Origin: Deltaproteobacteria bacterium
GTDB taxonomy: Bacteria > Desulfobacterota > Dissulfuribacteria > Dissulfuribacterales > UBA3076
NCBI GenBank assembly: GCA_030605675.1
Contig: JAUWHV010000147.1
Span: forward strand, 1 to 6,210
Length of the DNA: 6,210 nucleotides
Direction of reading: 5' to 3'
Made by a program: the position numbers and the translations under genes. The notes beneath the pieces were generated by a model. That model saw nothing but the letters and a program-made list of their open reading frames with translations. It made no database searches and was not told the origin of the DNA. Of this stretch, positions 1-5,284 are shown one piece after another (the stretch's first letter is position 1; the number at the start of each line of letters is the position of its first letter).

Positions 1-140
1 TTATTAATATCATTATAGATTTCCGTCAAATTTTCTCTCAATTCATCCAAAGTTCTACCCTGGCTTTCATAATCAGGGTATTCTTGGATATGCCCGACAA
101 ACCAGTCTTTTTTCTTTTTATAGAAGATGTTGAATTCCAT
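1..140 (-). CDS. HicB-like antitoxin, 5' part only (runs off the left edge)
   Basis: Reading the minus strand from an ATG at 140-138 gives 46 open codons that continue past the window edge. The peptide starts MEFNIFYKKKKDWFVGHI and continues with EYPDYESQGRTLDELRENL and EIYNDI. This is the layout of the HicB/UPF0150 fold: a first beta strand, a W-F-V-G strand, an E-x-P turn, then a QGRTLDEL helix start. Variants with DWYVG-like and EYPDY-like segments occur among HicB antitoxins, which usually neutralise a HicA mRNA interferase encoded next door. The start is supported by a GGAGGAG Shine-Dalgarno at 153-147, six bases upstream of the ATG. HicA, if present, would lie either outside the window or be absent; nothing between here and 500 looks like HicA. 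The fold assignment is by recognition of the N-terminal pattern only, and a DNA-binding tail cannot be judged. An orphan HicB-domain protein without toxin is the main alternative. Confidence 0.68.
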   Translation of the reverse strand, partial: MEFNIFYKKKKDWFVGHIQEYPDYESQGRTLDELRENLTEIYNDIN

Positions 141-190
141 AGTTGTCTCCTCCGTTGTGTTTTGAGTGTTTTGAAAGTCATGAAATGTAA

Positions 191-205
191 TCCGCCTGCG
201 GCGGA
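191..205. repeat. Perfect GC-rich dyad TCCGCC-TGC-GGCGGA
   Basis: Six-base arms with a three-base loop form a perfect small inverted repeat between the two HicB-like reading frames. It is followed on the plus strand by a run of G and has no T-tract on either side in the right place, so it is not a convincing intrinsic terminator. It resembles short GC-rich dyads scattered through intergenic DNA of some environmental anaerobes. Function unknown. Confidence 0.6.
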
Positions 206-290
206 GGGGGGCTCGTATTAGTTACTTAGGCTGCTTGGGTTAGTTCGGCTTGTTGTCCCGGTCAAGCTTCATCAGAACTAACAAAAGGAG

Positions 291-491
291 TCATAAAAGC
301 AACCCTTCCGCCGGCTCTTTGTACCACTCAGGTTCAGTATCTCTGATGAACTCAATAAACTCCTGGGTGGGGACAGGAGAAACAAAGGTGTCAGGATGTT
401 CTTTTATGTCCTCAAGATACAATTCTATGGCTTTTCTCAGATTTTTCTCAACAGATACCAAATCTTCTCCTCTGGCCGAAACATTTAATTA
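291..491 (-). pseudogene. HicB-like C-terminal remnant (or very short HicB-like gene)
   Basis: On the minus strand an open stretch of 65 codons lies between a TAA at 491-489 and a TGA at 293-291. It contains NVSARGEDLVSVEKNLRKA followed by IELYLEDIKEHPDTF and ends EWYKEPAEGLLL. The part 'V-S-A-R-G-E-D-L ... V-E-K-N-L-R-K-A-I-E-L-Y-L-E-D' matches the second half of the HicB fold, in which a strand and Q-G-x-(T/D)-x-E-E-A precede an N-L-x-E-A-I-E-L-Y-L-E helix. The first half (about 25 residues) is missing and a stop blocks the frame upstream, which suggests a truncated gene. A TTG at 461-459 preceded five bases earlier by GAGGAG could start a 56-residue peptide, so expression cannot be excluded. 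It points the same way as the hicB-like gene at the left edge, about 150 bp upstream of it. The family call is moderate. Confidence 0.42.
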
Positions 492-579
492 ATCTCTTAA
501 ACCTTCAGCTATGCTGATGGTCCCAGCTTTGCTATGCGGGTAAGTGGGAGTATTTTTTCACCGCCCGCTTCGCTCAAGA

Positions 580-595
580 CGCAAAGTTCGCAAAG
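580..595. repeat. Short direct repeat CGCAAAG-TT-CGCAAAG
   Basis: Two copies of CGCAAAG (580-586 and 589-595) are separated by TT and run directly into an eight-A tract (596-603), where similarity to the IS3 transposase begins. It could be one end of an intergenic repeat or a scar at the junction of the transposase fragment. Confidence 0.45.
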
Positions 596-754
596 AAAAA
601 AAATCTGGCCTTGTCCGTTGAGGAAAAGCGCATGAGAATCGAACCTGCACATCCTCAGATTCCCGTTTTCCGCCAGTGTGAATTGTTTGGGCTGGCCCGT
701 TCGAGTTTCTATTACGAGCCCCAACGCGACGACCGCTTACCAGCTTGGGGCTAA
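596..754 (+). pseudogene. IS3-family transposase orfB, N-terminal fragment
   Basis: Reading the plus strand in the frame of ATG 632-634 gives LSVEEKRMRIEPAHPQIP, then VFRQCELFGLARSSFYYEP and QRDD, before unrelated residues and a TAA at 752-754. The pattern 'L-S-V-E-E-K-R-x-x-I-E-P-x-H-P-x-(L/I)-(S/P)-x-x-R-Q-C-E-L-L-G-L-(A/S)-R-S-S-x-Y-Y' is the usual start of IS3-family OrfB. Only about 45 residues of an expected 270-300 remain; the DDE integrase core is absent, so the fragment is inactive. Just upstream, K-K-S-G-L is encoded in a different frame (598-612). In intact relatives this runs directly into L/S-x-E-E-K-R, so one extra base near 613 would explain the break. Similarity stops at about 733. 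No terminal inverted repeats could be matched. Confidence 0.7.
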
Positions 755-787
755 AACACGGTTTTTACCAAATAAGTGCGGTTATCA

Positions 788-799
788 GTCAACGTTGAC
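788..799. repeat. Perfect 12-bp palindrome GTCAACGTTGAC
   Basis: The sequence equals its own reverse complement over 12 bases and symmetry stops at both next positions. It lies about 120 bp upstream of the predicted fic -35 box and could be a protein-binding dyad, but a chance palindrome of this length is possible in a window of this size. Confidence 0.5.
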
Positions 800-845
800 A
801 CTAAGAAATGTATGGGAACCGGAATTTACCCGTTTTTCCATGAGC

Positions 846-877
846 GTTATTTTAGGAAAACAAACAATCCTAAAACA
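846..877. promoter_or_regulatory. Distal operator-like dyad upstream of fic
   Basis: TTTTAGGA (850-857) and its reverse complement TCCTAAAA (868-875) form a perfect inverted repeat with a 10-base spacer; the core reads TTTTA-N16-TAAAA. The left half belongs to CGTTATTTTA (845-854), which recurs at 926-935. The TTTTA to TAAAA spacing is the same as in the dyad over the promoter 81 bp downstream. This favours a dimeric DNA-binding protein; its identity is unknown. Confidence 0.45.
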
Positions 878-905
878 TGAAGGATCGCTAATTTAGTTTA
901 ATCCC

Positions 906-934
906 TTGACTCTTGCCTTGTCTCTCGTTATTTT
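906..934 (+). promoter_or_regulatory. Predicted sigma70-type promoter of fic
   Basis: TTGACT (906-911) matches five of six -35 consensus bases. TATTTT (929-934) matches four of six -10 bases. They are separated by 17 bases. Transcription would begin near 941-943, leaving a leader of about 50 bases before the GTG at 992. The -10 box lies within the left arm of the proximal dyad, so a protein bound there should block RNA polymerase. Confidence 0.5.
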
Positions 935-960
935 AAGTTATAGCATTAAGCTAAAATAAC
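927..960. promoter_or_regulatory. Proximal operator-like dyad overlapping the fic -10 box
   Basis: GTTATTTTA (927-935) and TAAAATAAC (952-960) are perfect nine-base inverted arms around a 16-base spacer. Half-site centres are about 21 bp apart, two helical turns, as expected for a dimeric helix-turn-helix protein. A fifth half-site, TTATTTTAGGA (969-979), lies just downstream and is identical to 847-857. The position suggests repression. The winged-helix C-terminus of the Fic protein is one candidate binder, by inference only. Confidence 0.55.
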
Positions 961-991
961 ACAAGGTTTTATTTTAGGATCCGGCAGAACA

Positions 992-2158
992 GTGAAACGG
1001 GAACTCCAGGGACATTACGTGACCATATCAACGGTGGGTGAGAAGGCTCGGGCCTTTGTTCCCGCTCCGCTGCCGCCGAAACCGGCCATTGAGTGGACGC
1101 CGGAGCTGCGCAGCAAATTTGACCAGGCGTGGCTTTCGATCGGCCAGCTGGATAGTATCTCAACCTTCCTGCCGGATATCTCCTTGTTTCTTTATATGTA
1201 CGTTCGCAAGGAAGCGGTACTCTCCTCCATGATTGAGGGGACCCAGTCATCGCTTTCCGACCTTTTGCTTTTTGAACTGGATATAGAGCCTGGCGTACCG
1301 ATGGACGATGTCCGGGAGGTGAGCAACTATGTGGCTGCCCTGGACTATGGACTGAAGCGACTGGCCGAGGGTTTTCCGTTGTCACTGCGTCTGATCAGGG
1401 AGATGCACGGTGTGTTGCTCTCCAGGGGTCGGGGCAGCGACCAGGCCCCCGGTGAATTTCGCAGAACCCAGAACTGGATCGGAGGCACCCGGCCCGGCAA
1501 CGCGGCATTTGTTCCTCCGCCAGCCGAGCAGGTGCTGGAGTGCATGGGTAAACTGGAGTTGTTTCTGCATGACCAGCCGGAACCTACCCCAGCGCTCCTC
1601 AAGGCCGCTCTGGCCCATGTGCAGTTTGAGACCATCCATCCGTTTTTAGATGGTAACGGCCGTCTTGGCCGCCTGCTGATCACGCTGCTTTTGTGCGAAC
1701 GGAAAGTGCTCCGGGAGCCGATGCTCTACCTCAGTCTCTACTTCAAGACACACCGCCAGTATTACTACGAGCTGCTTAACAATGTGCGTCTGACCGGTGA
1801 CTGGGAGGCCTGGCTCGATTTCTTTGCGGAGGCGGTCATTGTCACCGCCAGTCAGGCTGTGGACTCGGCCAGGCAACTTATTGATCTTGCCAATGAGGAC
1901 CGTGACAGAATCAGCCGCCTTGGCCGGGCGGCGGTGTCAACGTTGCGGGTTCATCGGGCACTGATGGAGCGCCCAATCACCACGTCTGGATGGCTGGTGG
2001 AAAAGACGGGCATCACTCCGGCCACGGTCAACAAGTGCCTGGGACATCTTGAGCGTTTAGGCGTTGTCCTGGAATTGACCTTGCGTAAGCGCAACCGGCT
2101 CTTCAGCTATGTGCGGTATGTGGAAATAATGAATCAGGGGACAGAGCTGCCTGGCTGA
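992..2158 (+). CDS. Fic family AMP transferase, class II, with C-terminal winged helix
   Basis: This 388-residue protein has the layout of SoFic-like Fic enzymes, which move AMP from ATP onto hydroxyl side chains of target proteins. The catalytic loop HPFLDGNGRLGR (residues 216-227) fits H-x-F-x-(D/E)-G-N-G-R-x-x-R completely, including the catalytic His216. An N-terminal inhibitory motif S-x-x-x-E-G is at residues 78-83 (Ser78, Glu82, Gly83), which puts it in class II, where the glutamate blocks productive ATP binding. Residues about 320-375 form a winged-helix-like domain (TSGWLVEKTGITPATV, then an L-x-x-L-x-x-L-G-V-V wing). The start is a GTG; MKRELQGHYVTI is a usual beginning for the family. 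The nearest SD-like sequence, AGGA at 976-979, is 12 bases away, which is long. No antitoxin partner lies beside it, consistent with intramolecular inhibition. The gene looks GC-richer than its leader and next to an IS scar, hinting at acquisition. Target protein unknown. Confidence 0.93.
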   Translation: MKRELQGHYVTISTVGEKARAFVPAPLPPKPAIEWTPELRSKFDQAWLSIGQLDSISTFLPDISLFLYMYVRKEAVLSSMIEGTQSSLSDLLLFELDIEPGVPMDDVREVSNYVAALDYGLKRLAEGFPLSLRLIREMHGVLLSRGRGSDQAPGEFRRTQNWIGGTRPGNAAFVPPPAEQVLECMGKLELFLHDQPEPTPALLKAALAHVQFETIHPFLDGNGRLGRLLITLLLCERKVLREPMLYLSLYFKTHRQYYYELLNNVRLTGDWEAWLDFFAEAVIVTASQAVDSARQLIDLANEDRDRISRLGRAAVSTLRVHRALMERPITTSGWLVEKTGITPATVNKCLGHLERLGVVLELTLRKRNRLFSYVRYVEIMNQGTELPG

Positions 2159-2219
2159 AAAAGGATGTTGTCCAGACTTTAAAAGAATCTTGTCATTTTA
2201 CCCTCCTCTCATAGACAAC

Positions 2220-2783
2220 TCACCTGTCCGACGGGGTGAATCCCTCTGGCTTATAGCCTGGATTAAGGTGGTACACCGCGGGTAAGCTGCGGTAATTCTC
2301 ATCAAAATCCAGTCCGTAACCCACCAGGAACCCACGGGGGATATCGAACCCAACATAATCCACTTCTATCGGCACTTCTCTTCGCTCCTTTTTGTCGATC
2401 AGGCAGCAAATTTTGACAGAAGCCGGATTGTGCAGCTTCAGCACCTCTTTCAGGTATTTGAGTGTGTAACCTGTATCTACTATATCCTCCACCACCAGGA
2501 TGTCCTTGTCCTTAATGTCAAGCTCTATGTCCTTGGTAAAGCTTATCCGGCCCGATGACTCTGCCTGAGAGCCATAACTGGCCAGGCGTACAAAGTCGAT
2601 CTGCAAGGGGGTTTTTATTTGTCGGATAAGATCCGCCATGAAAATAAAGGCCCCGTTAAGAATCCCGATGAGCACCATGGGACGTCCATGATAATCCTTG
2701 GAGATTTGCTCTCCTAGCTCATGTACCCGCGCCTTAATGGTTTCAGATGACAAGACCTCCCGAAGTTGATCCTTATTATCCAA
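2220..2783 (-). CDS. hpt: Hypoxanthine phosphoribosyltransferase
   Basis: The 187-residue product salvages hypoxanthine, and usually guanine, by joining it to PRPP to make IMP or GMP in the cytoplasm. The PRPP-binding loop ILVVEDIVDTGYTL (residues 95-108) carries the acidic pair Glu99-Asp100 and the following D-T-G-Y-T segment. The pyrophosphate loop L-N-G (42-44) and the flexible-loop motif S-Y-G (69-71) are also present. Near the end, YVGFDIP and the metal/purine-site region GLDFDENYRSLP match the family. Length is typical (about 175-190). The start is TTG at 2783-2781, supported by a strong AGAGAGGAG at 2799-2791, seven bases away; no ATG near here gives a better beginning. It converges with fic (61-bp gap without a visible terminator) and diverges from fmdB. 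The upstream leader contains one copy of the TTCAC...GTGAA hairpin repeat. Confidence 0.95.
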   Translation of the reverse strand: MDNKDQLREVLSSETIKARVHELGEQISKDYHGRPMVLIGILNGAFIFMADLIRQIKTPLQIDFVRLASYGSQAESSGRISFTKDIELDIKDKDILVVEDIVDTGYTLKYLKEVLKLHNPASVKICCLIDKKERREVPIEVDYVGFDIPRGFLVGYGLDFDENYRSLPAVYHLNPGYKPEGFTPSDR

Positions 2784-2806
2784 GATTAATCTCCTCTCTC
2801 GTGACT

Positions 2807-2839
2807 GTTCACACTCCGTGGCAAGGAGTGAATAATTAC
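2807..2839. repeat. Interspersed hairpin repeat, copy 1 (hpt-fmdB intergenic)
   Basis: The element begins GTTCACACTCC and ends GGAGTGAATAATTAC. The arms TTCAC-[AC]-TCC and GGAGTGAA pair over eight bases with a two-base bulge and a seven-base loop. The last 15 bases are identical to copy 2 at 3281-3295, and the first 11 differ from it at one base. Read on the minus strand it falls in the hpt leader, just before the Shine-Dalgarno. Confidence 0.65.
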
Positions 2840-2858
2840 CCTCTTTTGGCAGTCTTCC

Positions 2859-2886
2859 TTGACAGCCTGCTTTTGCAAATTAACTT
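2859..2886 (+). promoter_or_regulatory. Possible promoter of fmdB
   Basis: A perfect -35 hexamer TTGACA (2859-2864) is followed after 16 bases by TAACTT (2881-2886), a weak -10 match (three of six). The location, about 55-80 bases before the fmdB start in a divergent intergenic region, is right for a promoter, but the -10 is poor. Confidence 0.33.
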
Positions 2887-2940
2887 ACATTTGAGTTGTT
2901 TGCCAGTGTCGACCTAAAAAGTATGGAGGTCAAATCAGTT

Positions 2941-3153
2941 ATGCCAATTTATGAATATACATGCAAGAAGTGCAACAAGATTTTCGAAAGTCTTGTGCTT
3001 TCATCCAGGGATATTAAGGGGATTCATTGTCCTGAGTGCGGATCGGGGGAAGTGGAGAAGATGCTGTCGAGCTTTAGCTCCGGTTCATTAACAGGGCCGG
3101 TTCCCGGCGGTCTGAGTAGCGTATCGAGCTGCGGCTCCTCCCGCTTTGAGTGA
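2941..3153 (+). CDS. FmdB family zinc ribbon protein
   Basis: The 70-residue product begins MPIYEYTCKKCNKIFE, the standard opening of the FmdB regulatory-protein family. It has a zinc ribbon with C8-x-x-C11 and C30-P-E-C33. The C-terminal half is rich in serine and glycine and ends S-S-C-G-S-S-R-F-E, the low-complexity tail common in this family. The biological role of most members is unresolved; the name comes from a putative regulator of formamidase genes in methylotrophs. I chose ATG 2941 because the family begins M-P-x-Y-E-Y and GGAGGT lies at 2925-2930, ten bases upstream; an in-frame TTG at 2896 would add 15 non-conserved residues. The gene diverges from hpt and is followed after 161 bp by sufC in the same direction, with a hairpin directly after the stop. 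Confidence 0.9.
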   Translation: MPIYEYTCKKCNKIFESLVLSSRDIKGIHCPECGSGEVEKMLSSFSSGSLTGPVPGGLSSVSSCGSSRFE

Positions 3154-3155
3154 AC

Positions 3156-3183
3156 TTGACATTCCCAGCCGTTGGCTGGTCAA
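3156..3183 (+). other. Stem-loop directly after fmdB
   Basis: CCAGCC (3165-3170) and GGCTGG (3174-3179) make a six-base stem with a GTT loop. TTGA (3156-3159) and TCAA (3180-3183) extend it after a five-base bulge. No T-run follows, so it is a weak terminator candidate at best; it may protect the fmdB mRNA end. Confidence 0.4.
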
Positions 3184-3207
3184 TTGGAAATTATCAGGTA
3201 GAGCTTC

Positions 3208-3236
3208 TTGTAAATCCAAGGCATATCTCTTACATT
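3208..3236 (+). promoter_or_regulatory. Possible promoter of sufC-sufB
   Basis: TTGTAA (3208-3213, four of six) and TACATT (3231-3236, four of six) are separated by 17 bases. Transcription would start near 3243-3245, placing the hairpin repeat (3255-3295) in the 5' leader. The match is modest and read-through from fmdB is an alternative. Confidence 0.28.
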
Positions 3237-3254
3237 CTTTCTTTTGACTTAACC

Positions 3255-3295
3255 GTTCACATTCCTCGACTGCCAGGCAGGGAGTGAATAATTAC
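3255..3295. repeat. Interspersed hairpin repeat, copy 2 (sufC leader)
   Basis: It begins GTTCACATTCC and ends GGAGTGAATAATTAC, like copy 1, but the centre is eight bases longer and contains its own CTGCC-A-GGCAG dyad (3270-3280). The outer arms TTCAC-[AT]-TCC and GGAGTGAA keep the same two-base bulge as in copy 1. The element ends one base before the GAGGAGGT (3297-3304) Shine-Dalgarno of sufC, so in an RNA it could influence ribosome access. Confidence 0.65.
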
Positions 3296-3314
3296 TGAGG
3301 AGGTCAGGCGTTTT

Positions 3315-4058
3315 ATGCTACAGATAGAAGATCTTTGGGTAGAAGTACAGGGCCGGGAGATCCTCAAGGGGATCAACCTCCGGATAGGACCGGGCGAGAC
3401 ACACTGCCTGTTTGGTAAAAACGGTTCGGGGAAAACAACGTTGCTCGTGACCTTGATGGGTTTTTCCGGTTACAAGGTCAAGCACGGTCGCATACTCTTC
3501 AAGGGAGAGGATATTACGCACCTGCCAATTAACGAAAGGGCCAAACTCGGCCTTGGGCTGTCCTTTCAACGCCCTCCTACCCTGAGGGGCGTAAAGCTTA
3601 AGAACTTGTTGGCCTTATACAGCAAGGAAAGCGATGCCGGGAGCGAGTTAGCTCTTGCTTATAATTTTGAGGATTTCCTGGGAAGGCAAGTGAATCTCGG
3701 TTTTTCCGGTGGTGAGATAAAGAAATCCGAACTGCTCCAGCTTTTGGCCCAAAGTCCTGATCTGTCACTTCTTGATGAGCCGGAATCCGGTGTAGATATT
3801 GAGAACCTGGATGTTATATGTGCGATGATCCGCAAGCTGTTACAAAAAGAACTGCGCAAACACCGCCAGAAGTCCGGTCTGATAATTACCCACACCGGAC
3901 TTATACTCAACTACGTAAATGCTGACAGGGGACACGTCATGTTGAACGGGCAGATATACTGCCACGGAAACCCCCGGGATATATTTGAGAGAATCAAGAA
4001 TTATGGCTATGAAGAATGCGCCAAATGCCGTCTATTCGAACAAGGCTTTAAGATATGA
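3315..4058 (+). CDS. sufC: SufC-type ABC ATPase of a minimal SUF (SMS-like) iron-sulfur assembly system
   Basis: This 247-residue soluble ABC ATPase should drive Fe-S cluster assembly on the SufB scaffold in the cytoplasm. Visible motifs, in order: Walker A GKNGSGKTT (34-42), Q-loop Gln85 in S-F-Q-R-P-P, ABC signature FSGGE (130-134), Walker B L-S-L-L-D-E-P (150-156) followed by E-S-G-V-D, and the switch histidine His193 in I-I-T-H-T. The E-P-E-S-G-V-D stretch and the F-S-G-G-E-I/K-K signature with charged residues after it are characteristic of SufC rather than transporter ATPases; no membrane subunit is adjacent. Length is normal. The C-terminus carries C235-x-x-C238, unusual enough to note. 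ATG 3315 is preceded by GAGGAGGT ten bases upstream. Its stop overlaps the sufB start as ATGA, implying coupled translation. Confidence 0.93.
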   Translation: MLQIEDLWVEVQGREILKGINLRIGPGETHCLFGKNGSGKTTLLVTLMGFSGYKVKHGRILFKGEDITHLPINERAKLGLGLSFQRPPTLRGVKLKNLLALYSKESDAGSELALAYNFEDFLGRQVNLGFSGGEIKKSELLQLLAQSPDLSLLDEPESGVDIENLDVICAMIRKLLQKELRKHRQKSGLIITHTGLILNYVNADRGHVMLNGQIYCHGNPRDIFERIKNYGYEECAKCRLFEQGFKI

Positions 4059-5248
4059 ATTATTCAGAAAATTATTACGATACAAATGACTTAAGTGATG
4101 AGGACCTGCTGGAGACCTTCACGCCCGCCTCTGAGGTAGAGGGACCAAAAGATATAGGGGAGTTTGAAGAAGAAGAGCTTGAAAGACTCAAGCAGACCGG
4201 AATCGATCTTACAACTCCGGATAGGACAGGCACCTTTATTCAGACAAACTCAAGTGTCCAGAAGTGTGATTGTGAGTCACCGGGCGTAGAGCTGCTTCCC
4301 ATCACAGAGGCGCTCAAAAAATACGACGGGCTCAAGGACTATTGGTGGAAGCTTGTATCAGCAGAGAAAGATACTTTTACCAGAGAAGCTGATCAGGAAC
4401 TCGATAACGGTTATTTTATTAGGGCTCTTCCTGGTGAAAAGGTAATTTATCCACTCCAGACCTGCCTTTACATGCGGAATGAAAATATAGCCCAGCGCGT
4501 TCACAACATAGTGATAGCAGAAGAGGGTTCTGAGCTACATATCATCACAGGATGCTCCACCCATCCCCATCTGAAGTCAGGGCTGCACATAGGGATATCT
4601 GAATTTTATGTCAAAAAGGGGGCAAAACTCACCTTTACCATGATCCATAACTGGGGTGAAAATGTCTACGTGAGACCCCGTACGGGTATCAGGGTAGAGG
4701 AGGACGGCGTTTTTCTCTCCAACTACATCTCCCTTAAGGGGGTAAAGTCCGTCCAGACATTTCCAACAGCCACTCTTGCCGGTCCAAATGCCCTGGCCCG
4801 CTTTAACTCTGTCATCGTGGCCCCTGAGGGCTCAGATATAGACACTGGTGCCAAAGTCATACTTAAGGCCCCTGGAAGCAGGTCCGAGATAATATCCAGG
4901 ACCATATCTTTCGGTGGCCGGGTAGTGGCCAGGGGACACCTTGTCGGCCTTGCCGCTAATATTAAGGCACACCTTGAATGCCAGGGCCTGATATTGGCAG
5001 AACACGGCGTGATTCACGCCATACCCGAGCTTGAGGCCCATGTGGCGGATGTGGATATGTCCCACGAAGCAGCCGTAGGCCGAATTGCCCAGGAGGAGAT
5101 CGAATACCTCATGGCCCGGGGTCTTGATGAAGAAGAGGCTACATCCACCATAGTCCGGGGATTCCTGGACGTAAGAATCAACGGTCTGCCCCCGGAGCTG
5201 AACAAAGAGCTGCAGGAGGTTGTGGAGGAGTGCCATAAGGGAATGTAG
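4055..5248 (+). CDS. sufB: SufB-like Fe-S cluster scaffold (SufB/SufD family)
   Basis: The 397-residue product is the partner of the adjacent SufC. It starts with an acidic segment (about 1-45), followed by T-G-I-D-L and D-R-T-G-T-F-I-Q, an N-terminal helical part with K-D-Y-W-W-K-L-V (94-101), and a long right-handed beta-helix core. The C-terminal helical region binds SufC in the family. By pattern comparison with E. coli SufB, C309 (H-L-E-C-Q-G) corresponds to the conserved scaffold cysteine Cys405, and H337-E338 in M-S-H-E-A to His433-Glu434; these residues place it with SufB rather than SufD, which lacks the set. A C71-D-C73 motif near the N-terminus is an extra cysteine pair. With no sufD nearby, a SufB homodimer with SufC is likely, as in the SMS systems. 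ATG overlaps the sufC stop by four bases. It is followed by an inverted-repeat element. Confidence 0.9.
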   Translation: MNYSENYYDTNDLSDEDLLETFTPASEVEGPKDIGEFEEEELERLKQTGIDLTTPDRTGTFIQTNSSVQKCDCESPGVELLPITEALKKYDGLKDYWWKLVSAEKDTFTREADQELDNGYFIRALPGEKVIYPLQTCLYMRNENIAQRVHNIVIAEEGSELHIITGCSTHPHLKSGLHIGISEFYVKKGAKLTFTMIHNWGENVYVRPRTGIRVEEDGVFLSNYISLKGVKSVQTFPTATLAGPNALARFNSVIVAPEGSDIDTGAKVILKAPGSRSEIISRTISFGGRVVARGHLVGLAANIKAHLECQGLILAEHGVIHAIPELEAHVADVDMSHEAAVGRIAQEEIEYLMARGLDEEEATSTIVRGFLDVRINGLPPELNKELQEVVEECHKGM

Positions 5249-5284
5249 GGAGTTAAGAGTTAAGAATTAGGGATTAGGGTAGCA

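Larger units (their letters stand above)
755..991 (+). other. AT-rich leader region of fic
   Basis: No credible gene is seen here on either strand; short open frames lack family features and ribosome binding sites. The region contains a 12-bp perfect palindrome, repeated TTATTTTA half-sites and a good sigma70-type promoter, all listed separately. Base composition is visibly more AT-rich than fic itself, which is consistent with a regulatory spacer. Confidence 0.6.

Noticed and set aside
250..492. Plus-strand open frame of 80 codons
   Set aside because: It is antisense to the HicB-like remnant, has serine-rich, featureless composition and no ribosome binding site.
592..612. Programmed -1 frameshift at the A8 tract of the IS3 remnant
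   Set aside because: The OrfB frame is offset by +1 from the K-K-S-G-L frame, not -1, so an inserted base in a decayed gene explains it better.
509..724. Minus-strand open frame of 71 codons
   Set aside because: It is the antisense shadow of the IS3 orfB fragment, which has clear family similarity on the plus strand.
969..1385. Minus-strand frame of 138 codons over the fic start
   Set aside because: Proline- and arginine-rich antisense translation of a well-supported GC-rich gene; no domain recognisable.
2159..2219. Bidirectional terminator between fic and hpt
   Set aside because: No stable hairpin with T-tract could be found in the 61-bp convergent gap.
2896..2940. Upstream TTG start for fmdB
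   Set aside because: It adds 15 residues not seen in the family, whereas ATG 2941 gives the standard M-P-I-Y-E-Y opening with GGAGGT before it.
3156..3183. Intrinsic terminator after fmdB
   Set aside because: A stem is present but no T-run follows, so it is listed only as a stem-loop.
4832..5236. Minus-strand frame of 134 codons within sufB
   Set aside because: Antisense to the conserved C-terminal half of SufB; no family features.
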